This document shows positions 1-7,891 of a stretch of DNA of 64,000 nt, piece after piece. The notes under the pieces were generated by a model that had not been told where the DNA came from, did no database searches, and worked only from the letters and a program-made list of their open reading frames with translations. The DNA lies in the NCBI GenBank assembly GCA_016708905.1, contig JADJEV010000005.1, forward strand, positions 868,001-932,000, written 5' to 3'. Origin of the DNA: Candidatus Methylophosphatis roskildensis (lineage in GTDB: Bacteria; Pseudomonadota; Gammaproteobacteria; Burkholderiales; Rhodocyclaceae). Positions within the stretch are counted from its first letter, which is position 1; the number at the start of each line of letters is the position of its first letter. The position numbers were made by a program, and so were the translations under genes.

Positions 1-2
1 GC

Positions 3-53
3 AAGTTCGCGCTGGCCTGGGCGAGAAACATCTGGGCCGACATGCTCGGCTGA
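3..53 (+). CDS. C-terminal end of an unidentified protein
   Basis: An open frame enters from the left edge and ends KFALAWARNIWADMLG-stop. Only 16 codons are visible, so no family can be assigned. It lies on the same strand as, and 117 bases before, the response regulator and may be the previous gene of the same transcription unit. Confidence 0.4.
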   Translation, partial: KFALAWARNIWADMLG

Positions 54-153
54 GTTCCAGAAAACCCGGCCAGATCACGGGCTGATGACGCAGGCTGCGC
101 GGCAGGTGCCTTGGCGACGTCATCGGCGTAGAATAGTGTCCTACCCGAATTCG

Positions 154-170
154 GCCTCCCGGGAGGCATC
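154..170 (+). promoter_or_regulatory. Shine-Dalgarno embedded in a palindrome
   Basis: GGGAGG at 161-166 is an excellent ribosome binding site for the GTG at 171. It forms the right half of a perfect 14-bp palindrome GCCTCCCGGGAGGC (154-167). Folding as a 5-bp stem with a CCGG loop would hide the ribosome binding site; alternatively the palindrome could be a dimeric protein site. The palindrome is seen; the regulatory role is inferred. Confidence 0.4.
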
Positions 171-875
171 GTGAGAATAGCCCTGCTGGAAGATGATCCT
201 GTCCAATCGACGACGCTTGCCGCCTGGCTGCGCGAGGCGAGCCATGATGTCCACGTCTACGCAACTGCCCGGGATCTCAAACGGGATGTCGGGCGCGAGA
301 GCTTCGACGTATTTCTGCTCGACTGGATGCTTCCCGAGCAATCGGGCGAAGAGATGCTGCACTGGCTGCGTGAACAGCGCGGCGAATCGGTGCCGATCAT
401 CTTCCTTACCGCACGCAACGCCGAGGAAGACATTGTCGCAGCCCTTTCGGCGGGCGCCGACGACTACATGGTCAAGCCCTTGCGCCGGGCGGAAATGCTT
501 TCGCGCATTGCCGCGGTATGGCGACGCAGCCAGCCGCGCAGCCGCGAACAAGACATCGTCGAACATCCGCCGTATCGCTTCGATGTCACCACCCATCGGG
601 CACTGCGCAACGGGGTACCGGTCGAACTGACCGAGAAGGAATTCAACCTCGCGGTGTTTCTGTTTCGCAACCTCGGACGTTTGCTGTCGCGCGGACACCT
701 GCTCGAAGCCGTGTGGGGCCGCAATGCCTCGGTGGCGACGCGCACGGTCGACACCCATGTCAGCCGGGTGCGCAGCAAACTCGAACTGCGGCCCGAAAAC
801 GGCTTCCGCCTGACACCCGCCTACAATTATGGTTACCGCCTGGAAATCCTGCCGACGGACGAAGAAAAAACCTGA
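171..875 (+). CDS. OmpR/PhoB-family response regulator
   Basis: A cytoplasmic DNA-binding response regulator of 234 aa, the usual length for the family. The receiver domain (about 1-118) has the acidic pair E7-D8-D9, phosphoacceptor D51 in FLLDWMLP, the FLTARN switch Thr and the MVKP lysine. A winged-helix domain (about 130-228) ends with the RTVDTHVSRVRSKL recognition helix and YGYRLE wing. The GTG start is chosen for its strong ribosome binding site. The likely partner is the CHASE2 histidine kinase at 3295, which has no regulator beside it; mscL on the other strand lies between them. The target genes are unknown. Confidence 0.93.
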   Translation: MRIALLEDDPVQSTTLAAWLREASHDVHVYATARDLKRDVGRESFDVFLLDWMLPEQSGEEMLHWLREQRGESVPIIFLTARNAEEDIVAALSAGADDYMVKPLRRAEMLSRIAAVWRRSQPRSREQDIVEHPPYRFDVTTHRALRNGVPVELTEKEFNLAVFLFRNLGRLLSRGHLLEAVWGRNASVATRTVDTHVSRVRSKLELRPENGFRLTPAYNYGYRLEILPTDEEKT

Positions 876-903
876 GCCGCATCTCGCGCCTGGAGAAACG
901 CAA

Positions 904-924
904 AACGGCGCCTACGGCGCCGTT
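904..924 (-). terminator. Hairpin terminator downstream of mscL
   Basis: A perfect 9-bp stem AACGGCGCC/GGCGCCGTT with a 3-nt loop lies between the two converging genes. Read on the minus strand it runs into TTTTG, so it fits a rho-independent terminator for mscL. It may act on the response regulator transcript too, although no T-run follows on the plus strand. Confidence 0.7.
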
Positions 925-955
925 CTCGCGACTACTCTTGCCAGTGTTACGCGAC

Positions 956-1387
956 TCAGGCCTTGCCCTTGAGTGCATCGCGGATCTCGCGCAGCAGAAC
1001 AACGTCTTCCGGCGTCGGCGTTTCGGCGGGCGGCGTTTCCTTCTTGGCCATGTTCATCATCTTCACCATCCAGAAGATGATGAATGCCAGAATGATGAAG
1101 TTGATCGCTACGGTGATGAAGTTGCCGTAGGCGAACAGCGGTACGCCGGCCTTGGTGAGTGCTTCATAGGTCATCGGCCCGGCATAGTTCGCCGGGGCGT
1201 CGGCCAGTTTGACGAAAAAATTGGAGAAATCCAGGCCGCCGAAGATCTTGCCGACGATCGGCATGATCATGTCCTTGACCAGCGAATCGACGATCTTGCC
1301 GAACGCGCCGCCGATGATCACGCCTACGGCGAGATCCATGACATTGCCCTTCAGGGCAAACTCCTTGAACTCCGACATCATGCTCAC
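956..1387 (-). CDS. mscL: Large-conductance mechanosensitive channel MscL
   Basis: An inner-membrane homopentameric channel that opens under extreme membrane tension and releases solutes during hypo-osmotic shock. The 143 aa carry the family layout: an amphipathic start (MSEFKEFALKG), the pore-lining helix NVMDLAVGVIIGGAFGKIV, a periplasmic loop, a second helix around ITVAINFIILAFIIFWMV and the cytoplasmic helix VVLLREIRDALKGKA. The GTG at 1387 is preferred because GGAG lies 7 nt upstream; ATG codons at 1381 and 1378 are alternatives. It is monocistronic, transcribed convergently with the regulator, and ends in a hairpin. Confidence 0.97.
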   Translation of the reverse strand: MSMMSEFKEFALKGNVMDLAVGVIIGGAFGKIVDSLVKDMIMPIVGKIFGGLDFSNFFVKLADAPANYAGPMTYEALTKAGVPLFAYGNFITVAINFIILAFIIFWMVKMMNMAKKETPPAETPTPEDVVLLREIRDALKGKA

Positions 1388-1660
1388 TTATGTTCTCCTT
1401 GGTGGAATTGGTAAACCTCTTGACACGCAGAAACCGGCCGACCTGCGGCCCCGCACTTCTTGACCGGGCAAAAGTGTGGCATAAGTCACGCTTCATGACC
1501 ACAGGGTGAACGTGAAAACCCGGCTGCGATACCGGAATTCACGTATGTTTTCCCTTGCGTGGGCGTGTTGGAGCGGACTATGGCATCCGCGCCGACCAGG
1601 CATGCCAAAGCCTTTCCAGGGCAAGTGGCATTTCGATTTGTCGATCTGGAATCCTGGAAA

Positions 1661-3277
1661 ATGCTAATCAGATCTCTGGTTGTTCTGCATGCACTGCTCG
1701 CGGCGCTGACCGCCCTGCCGGTCGCTGCGGCCGAAGCGCCCGACTACTTCCACTACACCACGGAAGCGGGTGACACGCTGATCGGTATCGGCGAGACGAT
1801 CCTGCGGCAACCGGCGGACTGGCAGCGCGTACAGCGCATCAACCGGATCGCCAACCCGAAGCTGATCCCGATCGGCACCGTGTTACGCGTTCCGATCTCC
1901 CTGATGCGCACCGACCCGGTCACCGCACGCGTTTCGCAGGTCCAGGGCGAAGTCTCGGGCGAGCGCGGCCCGCTCGAAGCGGGTGCCCGAATCGGCAGCG
2001 GCGATGAAGTCGTCACCGGCGAAAACGGCAGCACGACCATCGAATTGTCGGACGGCTCGCTGCTCACCCTTCAGCCCGGCAGCCGCCTGAAGGTGGAATC
2101 TTTGAGCGTGATTCACGGAACCGAACTGCAGGACGCCCAGTTGCGCCTGCAAAAAGGCCGCGTTGAATCCGAGGTCGCCAAACAGCGCGGGCCGGCGGCG
2201 CGCTTTCGCATACTGACGCCGACAGCAGCGGTCGGTGTTCGCGGTACCCGATTTCGCGTCGGTACCGAGGAGCCGGGCACACCTCCCGGCACCACCCGTA
2301 CCGAAGTCACCGAAGGCGCGGTCGGCGTCGAGGCAGGCAGGGCGAGGCTGGAACTGAACGAGGGCTTCGGTGCGGTCGCCGCGGCCGAATCGATCGCCAA
2401 GCCGGTCCCCCTGCTTGCGCCACCGGCAATCGCTGCAACCGCTTCATTGCAGGAACGGCCACTGGTTCGCGTACCGTTCGCTGCAGTGACGGGCGCGCGC
2501 GCCTACCGCGCCCAGGTCGCCGCCGACGCGGCGTTCCATTCGATTCTCGCGCAAGCGGTGTTCGCCTCGACCGAGGCCAAATTCGGCGATCTGGCCGACG
2601 GCAACTATCACGTTCGCATACGGGCGATCGACCAGTTCGGTCTGGAGGGCCGCGACGCCGACCTCGTGTTCCGGCTCAAGGCGCGGCCGGAGCCGCCCTT
2701 CGCGTCCCAGCCGCAGAACCAGGCCAAACTGCGCGCCGAGACCGTGACCTTCGCCTGGGCGCAGGCCGACGAGGCGCAGCACTACAGGTTTCAGCTCGCC
2801 CGCGACGCCGCGTTCGCCGAGCCGGTCCTGGAGCGCGACGATCTCGGCGAAACCCGGCTGGCGGCCACCGAAAAACTCCCGCCGGCCGATTACTACTGGC
2901 GCGTGCGCAGTGTCCGCGGTGACGACGATGCCGGCCCGTGGGGCGACGTGCAGCGCTTCCAGTTGCGCCCGCCGCCGGCCAATCCCGAGCCCGCGAAAAT
3001 CGATGACAAGTCGCTGTCGTTCTCGTGGCCGGCGGAGCCCGGGCAAAGCTTCGAGTTCCAGCTGGCCAAAGACGAGGCATTTGCACAGCTGGTCGAGAAT
3101 CGCACCCTGGGCGAGCCGACCATCACGCTTCCCAAACCCGACGGCGGCACCTACTTCATGCGCGTCCGGGCGACCGATCCCGACGGCTTCGTCGGCCCCT
3201 ACACCGCCACCCAGAAAACCGACGTGCCACTTGGCAAACCGTGGTGGATGCTTCTGCTGCTGGTTCCGTTGCTGTAG
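1661..3277 (+). CDS. LysM and FecR domain envelope protein
   Basis: A predicted periplasmic or membrane-anchored protein of about 538 aa. Starting at the ATG of MLIRSLVVLHALLAALTALP gives a clean signal peptide ending near VAAAEA; a longer open frame to 1559 is less likely. A LysM peptidoglycan-binding repeat (about 12-60 of the mature part) is followed by a FecR-type domain (GSTTIELSDGSLLTLQPGSRL, AAVGVRGTRFRV) and three fibronectin-III-like repeats with recurring YRAQVAADAAF, YRFQLARDAAF and FEFQLAKDEAF motifs. The C-terminus is a short hydrophobic stretch (WWMLLLLVPLL). The CHASE2 kinase starts 17 bases downstream, so the pair is probably a co-transcribed envelope-sensing unit. Its ligand is unknown. 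Confidence 0.85.
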   Translation: MLIRSLVVLHALLAALTALPVAAAEAPDYFHYTTEAGDTLIGIGETILRQPADWQRVQRINRIANPKLIPIGTVLRVPISLMRTDPVTARVSQVQGEVSGERGPLEAGARIGSGDEVVTGENGSTTIELSDGSLLTLQPGSRLKVESLSVIHGTELQDAQLRLQKGRVESEVAKQRGPAARFRILTPTAAVGVRGTRFRVGTEEPGTPPGTTRTEVTEGAVGVEAGRARLELNEGFGAVAAAESIAKPVPLLAPPAIAATASLQERPLVRVPFAAVTGARAYRAQVAADAAFHSILAQAVFASTEAKFGDLADGNYHVRIRAIDQFGLEGRDADLVFRLKARPEPPFASQPQNQAKLRAETVTFAWAQADEAQHYRFQLARDAAFAEPVLERDDLGETRLAATEKLPPADYYWRVRSVRGDDDAGPWGDVQRFQLRPPPANPEPAKIDDKSLSFSWPAEPGQSFEFQLAKDEAFAQLVENRTLGEPTITLPKPDGGTYFMRVRATDPDGFVGPYTATQKTDVPLGKPWWMLLLLVPLL

Positions 3278-3294
3278 ATGCGGCAGATGGGCCA

Positions 3295-5673
3295 ATGACG
3301 GCACACCTTTCCGTTACGGCGAACGCCGACCCTGCCCGCATCGAGACAGCGGGCACGGCCGACCGCCGGGCCATCTTCGAATGGTGGTTGCTGTCCTTGC
3401 TGATCGCCCTGCTCGCCGCAGCCTGCGCCTGGCAACAATGGTTGTGGCGGGCCGACCAGGCGATCTACGACACGCTGCTGACGCTGGCGGAGCGTGCGCC
3501 ACGCCAGGATATCGTCATCGTCGGCATCGACGACGACAGTCTGTCGCAGATCGGGCGCTGGCCGTGGCGGCTGGCGATCCATGCGACCCTGATCGACCGC
3601 CTGACCGAGGCTGGCGCGCGTGGCGTGCTGCTGGACCTCATCTTCAGCGAACCGGAAGGCGGCGAATCCAGGGGAGACGCGGCGCTCGAAAGCGCGATCC
3701 GCCGCAACGGCCGCACCGTGCTGGCGGTCGCCCTTGAGAGCACCGTGAACCGTCGCCTGACCGAAGCCGCACCGACCCCCGCTTTGTCCGCGGCCGCGGC
3801 CGCGGTCGGCCATATCGATGCCGAACTCGATCCCGACGGCGTGGCGCGCAGCGTGTATCTGTGGGCCGGTCTGGGGGCACCGCGCTACCCGCAACTCGCG
3901 CTTGCGCTGCTGCAGACCGTCGACCCCGCCGCCGCCGCACCCTACGGGCGCCAGTGGCTCGGCCCGGCCAACCCCGCCGATGCCAGAGCCTGGCTGCGCG
4001 ACAGGTGGCTGCGCATCCCCTTCGCCGGACCGCCGGGCAGCTTCCGCCAGGTCTCCTACGTCGACGTGCTCGCCGGCCGCGTGCGCAGGGAGGAACTGGC
4101 CGGCAAGTACGTGCTGGTCGGCGCGACGGCAATCGGCCTCGGCGATGCCTATCCGACCCCCGTGTCGGGCTTCGGCCGCACCATGCCGGGCGTCGAGTTC
4201 CATGCCAACGTGCTGGAGTCGCTGATCGAGGGTAGGGCGATCGTGACGATCGAGCGCAGCCGCATCGCGCTGGTGGCCGCGGTGCTGGCGACCGGTCTGA
4301 TGCTGGTGCTGCTGCGCAGCTCGGCCAGGCGAGGGCTTCTGGCGTCGGCGGCCCTGCTGGTGCTTGCACTGGTGGTACCGGCGTGGCTGCTGATTCGTGG
4401 CGGAACCTGGTTCGCGCCGTCCCCGGTGCTGCTGACCGCTCTGATCGCCTACCCGCTGTGGAGCTGGCGTCGACTCGAGTCGATCCAGCGCTTCATCGAC
4501 GCCGAGCTGCGCCAGATGCAGCGCGAACCGAACGTGCTCGGCCTCACCGCGCCGCTGCCCGATCGGCATTCCGCCGACAGCTTCGCCAACCGCATCGAAC
4601 TGGTTCGCGCCGCCGCGGAGCGCCAGCGCACGGCACGCCACTTCGTCGAGGAAACCCTCAACGGCTTGCCGGTCGGCGTGATGGTCGCGGACGCCCGGCA
4701 GCATGTGGTGCTCACCAACCAGCGCCTGCGGGTGCTGCTGGCGCTCGACGACACTGCGCTGCGCGGGCAGACGCTGGCGGCGATGCTGTCGAGCTTGCAG
4801 GCGCGCACGCCGATCGATTTCGCGGCGCGGCTCGCCGAATTGGGTGAAGTCGGCGCGCTACTGCAGTTCGAATGCGAGACCAGTCGCGGGATGCAGTTGT
4901 TCGTATCGGTGATCGGGCTGATTCATGTCGACGGGCTGGCCGGCATCATCGCCAGCTTCGCGGATACCTCGGAACTGCACGCCGCACAGAAGGCGCGCGA
5001 CGAAACCATGCGATTCATCTCGCACGACCTGCGCTCGCCGCTGGCCTCGATCGTCACGCTGATCGACCACACCGCCCGATCGGCGCACTCGACCAGTGCC
5101 GACAACCTGGCGCTGATCGGACGCTACGCGCACGGCGCGCTCGACCTGGCGGACGATCTGTTCCGGCTGGCCCGCGCCGAGGCGGCCGATCCCAGGCGCT
5201 TCGTCAACCTCGACCCCGCCGCCCTGTTGCAGGACGCCGCCGACGAGGCCTGGGCGGCGGCCGAAAAGAAGGCGATCCACGTCGAGCTGTCCACCGAGTG
5301 CGCGTGGGACACTGCAGTGCTCGGCGATGCCGGCCTGCTGCGCCGGGCGATCACCAACCTGCTCGACAATGCGATCAAGTACAGTCCGCCGAAAACCACG
5401 GTCTCGATCAGCCTGCGTGAGGCCGGTGAACTTCTGCTGATCCGGGTCAGTGACGAGGGTTACGGCATCGCGCCGGAACATGTCGGCCAGCTATTCACGC
5501 GCTACGCACGCTTTGCCACCCCGGGCCAGCCCGAAGAAGGCGGCGTCGGTCTGGGGCTGGTGATGGTGAAGACCGTGCTCGAGCGGCACGGCGGCAGCGT
5601 CGACGTGAACAGCGAAGTCGGCAAGGGCACCCGCTTCACCCTGCGCCTGCCCCGCTCGACACTGTCGGGTTGA
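3295..5673 (+). CDS. CHASE2-domain sensor histidine kinase
   Basis: An inner-membrane sensor kinase of 792 aa. One N-terminal membrane helix (about 28-48) precedes an extracytoplasmic CHASE2 domain (about 55-300, with IVIVGIDDDSLSQIGRWPW). Three helices follow (about 310-390), then a PAS-like segment, a HisKA domain with H577 in FISHDLRSPL, and a HATPase domain with N692 in NLLDNAIKYS and glycine boxes DEGYGIAPEH and GVGLGLVMVK. It is predicted to autophosphorylate at H577 in response to an envelope signal. The LysM-FecR protein just upstream is a plausible input partner and the regulator at 171 a plausible output. The ATG at 3295 has only a weak ribosome binding site, so coupling to the upstream stop is likely. 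Confidence 0.92.
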   Translation: MTAHLSVTANADPARIETAGTADRRAIFEWWLLSLLIALLAAACAWQQWLWRADQAIYDTLLTLAERAPRQDIVIVGIDDDSLSQIGRWPWRLAIHATLIDRLTEAGARGVLLDLIFSEPEGGESRGDAALESAIRRNGRTVLAVALESTVNRRLTEAAPTPALSAAAAAVGHIDAELDPDGVARSVYLWAGLGAPRYPQLALALLQTVDPAAAAPYGRQWLGPANPADARAWLRDRWLRIPFAGPPGSFRQVSYVDVLAGRVRREELAGKYVLVGATAIGLGDAYPTPVSGFGRTMPGVEFHANVLESLIEGRAIVTIERSRIALVAAVLATGLMLVLLRSSARRGLLASAALLVLALVVPAWLLIRGGTWFAPSPVLLTALIAYPLWSWRRLESIQRFIDAELRQMQREPNVLGLTAPLPDRHSADSFANRIELVRAAAERQRTARHFVEETLNGLPVGVMVADARQHVVLTNQRLRVLLALDDTALRGQTLAAMLSSLQARTPIDFAARLAELGEVGALLQFECETSRGMQLFVSVIGLIHVDGLAGIIASFADTSELHAAQKARDETMRFISHDLRSPLASIVTLIDHTARSAHSTSADNLALIGRYAHGALDLADDLFRLARAEAADPRRFVNLDPAALLQDAADEAWAAAEKKAIHVELSTECAWDTAVLGDAGLLRRAITNLLDNAIKYSPPKTTVSISLREAGELLLIRVSDEGYGIAPEHVGQLFTRYARFATPGQPEEGGVGLGLVMVKTVLERHGGSVDVNSEVGKGTRFTLRLPRSTLSG

Positions 5674-5683
5674 CCGCGCATCG

Positions 5684-6637
5684 TTACGCCGCGCTCGTGC
5701 GACGGCTGGCGAGCAGCACGCCGGCCAGCACCAGCGCCGCACCGGCGAGCTGCAGTGGCGAAACCGACTCGCCGAGCAACCACCAGCCGAAGAATATGGT
5801 CGCCACCGGGCCGACGCTGCCGATCAGCGACGCCTGGTCGCTGCCGAGCCGGCGAATCGCCGCCGACAGCATGAAGGTCGGCAGCACCGTGCTCAGGATA
5901 GCCATGGCGGCCGACAGCCCATAGACCTGCCACGGCAGATCGAGTGCGGCCAGCGGACGCATGACGAAAAACTGGAGCAGCACCACCGCGCTGGCGCAGA
6001 GCATGGCGTGCGCGGTGAAGCGCGCGGCGCCGACGCGCGCCAGCAGGCGCCCGCTGCCGATCAGGTAGAACGCATAGCTCAGCGCGCTGGCGAACACCAG
6101 ACCGGCGCCCAGTAGCACGTTGCGCCTGTCGCCCGAGGCCGCGAGGTCGTGCGCGAATACCGCGGCGATGCCGACATAGCTCAACGCCAGCGCGATCCGC
6201 TCGCGACGGCCGATGCGCCGGCCGAACGCGAAGAATGAGATCAGCAGCACCAGCGTCGGATAGGTGAACAGGATCAGTCGCTCGAGACCGGCCGTGATGT
6301 ACTGCAGGCCGAGAAGATCGAGATAGCTCGCCCAGTAGTAGCCGAGCACGCCGATCGCGCCGACCGCCAGCCAGTCGCGCCGGGTGACCCCGGCAGGCGC
6401 CACGCGGCGCGACTCGCGCAGCCAGACCAGGGCGAAGACCGGCAGCGCGAATGCCATGCGCAACGCGAGCAGAGTCTCCGTATCGACACCAAACGGATAG
6501 GCGAGCTTGACCAGGATGGCCTTGAAGGAAAAACCCGCTGCGGCCAGCAACGCCAGCAGCACGCCCACCGCGGAAGTCGGCCCGTGCCGCCCGGCCAATT
6601 GCGCGGCAGCATGTCGGATGAGTTGTGTGGCGGTCAT
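5684..6637 (-). CDS. EamA/DMT-family transporter
   Basis: An inner-membrane protein of about 317 aa with ten predicted helices in two EamA repeats, the second including LIGSVGPVATIFFGWWLLGE. This family exports amino acids, purines or other metabolites; no substrate can be assigned here. The start is taken at MTATQLIRH (6637); an upstream frame extends to 6715 but is arginine-rich and unlike the family. It converges with the histidine kinase, with 10 bases between the stops. Confidence 0.85.
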   Translation of the reverse strand: MTATQLIRHAAAQLAGRHGPTSAVGVLLALLAAAGFSFKAILVKLAYPFGVDTETLLALRMAFALPVFALVWLRESRRVAPAGVTRRDWLAVGAIGVLGYYWASYLDLLGLQYITAGLERLILFTYPTLVLLISFFAFGRRIGRRERIALALSYVGIAAVFAHDLAASGDRRNVLLGAGLVFASALSYAFYLIGSGRLLARVGAARFTAHAMLCASAVVLLQFFVMRPLAALDLPWQVYGLSAAMAILSTVLPTFMLSAAIRRLGSDQASLIGSVGPVATIFFGWWLLGESVSPLQLAGAALVLAGVLLASRRTSAA

Positions 6638-6939
6638 GTCGACCGCCGCGGCGCATGTCGCGCCTGCGCCCCGAGGCGGCGCTCGCCTGTTCTGCAGCGG
6701 CTCGGCGGCTGGCACATGTCGCCATTAGGCCAGCCAGGCCGGGACGGCGCAATCGCCCGGCGCGCCATCGGTGAGCGCCGCCACGATGAGTCGCCCTGCA
6801 AGCCAATAGGGCCGGGCTTCTTCAGGCCACTACGCCTGAAACGACCACCCCATGCGGCTCTCAGCAATGCCCGCCTCAAGCTCAAGTCCCGGAGCGGCCT
6901 CCAGGCCGGCTGTCGGCGGCAGCATTGGCAATTCGTGCC

Positions 6940-7145
6940 AAAAAAGGGGCCATTCACGGTTATTTCTCACGCTTCTATGCCAGGACCGACGCCGTAACAG
7001 GGCAGAGGCGAGAGGCGCGGCCGCGCGGCAGGCCGCGAACGCAACCCGACTCCGCCGCGCACGAAGCAGAGCAATGAGAATTGGCGTCATGAAGTTGAAC
7101 ATACAGGACAATGCGACCCTGGCCTAGAGCCTAGCCCCTTTGATC
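6940..7145. repeat. ~200-bp repeat, copy A
   Basis: This is the left copy of a repeat that recurs at 7647-7839 in the same orientation, with long identical blocks such as CAGGGCAGAGGCGAGAGGCG. Its ends are roughly inverted (AAAGGGGC at the left, GCCCCTTT at the right), as in a miniature inverted-repeat element. It fills most of the 571-base gap between the EamA gene and the small secreted protein. No convincing gene or RNA was seen in the rest of that gap. Confidence 0.7.
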
Positions 7146-7208
7146 CTCCCAGGACGATGCTTGTTCGCAGGTATCTTGATCAACATCGATAGAGACAGGA
7201 GTTCAACG

Positions 7209-7520
7209 ATGAGAAAGCTGCTTGCCACCTTGATTTCGATCGCCGTACTCGTCGCTCCCGGCTATGCAGTAGCGGCCGGCGAAACGCCGCAATCGGATGA
7301 CTACATGCCGAGCCTGATCACGAAGACGCCCCTGGATGGACGAAAACTCGCAATCACCATCGTCAGGAAAACGATCGGCACGATCCAGGCCGACGCCGAC
7401 GCGAAGAAACGCGTGCGCGCGATCTATGCGGAAGACCCGGTCATGCTGATGCAGGCCGCCGAGTTGGTCAACCTCGAGTTCAGAATCATCGCGGAGGCGA
7501 ACAACTACTGGAAGAAGTAG
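7209..7520 (+). CDS. Small secreted hypothetical protein
   Basis: A 103-aa protein with a clear signal peptide (MRKLLATLISIAVLVAPGYAVAA, cleavage near AVAA-GE) and a charged, mostly helical mature part of about 80 aa without cysteines. The family is not recognised. The ATG at 7209 is preferred over one at 7140 because AGGAG lies just upstream and the signal peptide starts cleanly there. It is the only gene between the two ~200-bp repeats. Confidence 0.7.
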   Translation: MRKLLATLISIAVLVAPGYAVAAGETPQSDDYMPSLITKTPLDGRKLAITIVRKTIGTIQADADAKKRVRAIYAEDPVMLMQAAELVNLEFRIIAEANNYWKK

Positions 7521-7646
7521 CCAATATCGCGCGACTGTTGACAGTGGCTATCGGCAGTGAAGGCTATGGGCTGTCTTTCTCCCGGTCAGAGTCCACCCGG
7601 TGGTTGGCACTACGTGTGAAGATCCTTTGCCGCCTCGGGCCCATGG

Positions 7647-7839
7647 AAAAAGGGGCCAGGCGCGGCTATTTCTCACGCTTCTATGCCAGTATCGAGGCCA
7701 TGACAGGGCAGAGGCGAGAGGCGCGGCCGCGCGGCAGGCCGCGAACGCAACCCGACTCCGCCGCGCACGAAGCAGGGCACGGAGAATTGGCATTATGAAG
7801 TTGAACATGCAGGATAATGCGAGCGCGCCCCCTTTGATC
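7647..7839. repeat. ~200-bp repeat, copy B
   Basis: The right copy of the repeat at 6940-7145, in the same orientation and slightly shorter (193 against 206 bases). It occupies the 371-base gap before the glyoxalase-fold gene and again ends near CCCTTTGATC. The minus strand of both copies has an arginine-rich open frame, but this looks like a by-product of sequence conservation and not a gene. Confidence 0.7.
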
Positions 7840-7891
7840 AAGTGACCTCAATCACCGCTGATCCTTGGTTTAGCCACCCCAGGAAACGGCC

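Noticed and set aside
2444..4704. Long minus-strand open frames opposite the LysM-FecR and kinase genes
   Set aside because: They are by-products of high GC third positions. They are low-complexity in Arg, His and Gly and lack domains, while the plus-strand frames show clear families.
6830..7111. Arginine-rich minus-strand frame shared by both ~200-bp repeats
   Set aside because: The similarity follows from DNA identity of the repeat; the frame has different ends in the two copies and no ribosome binding site or known domain.
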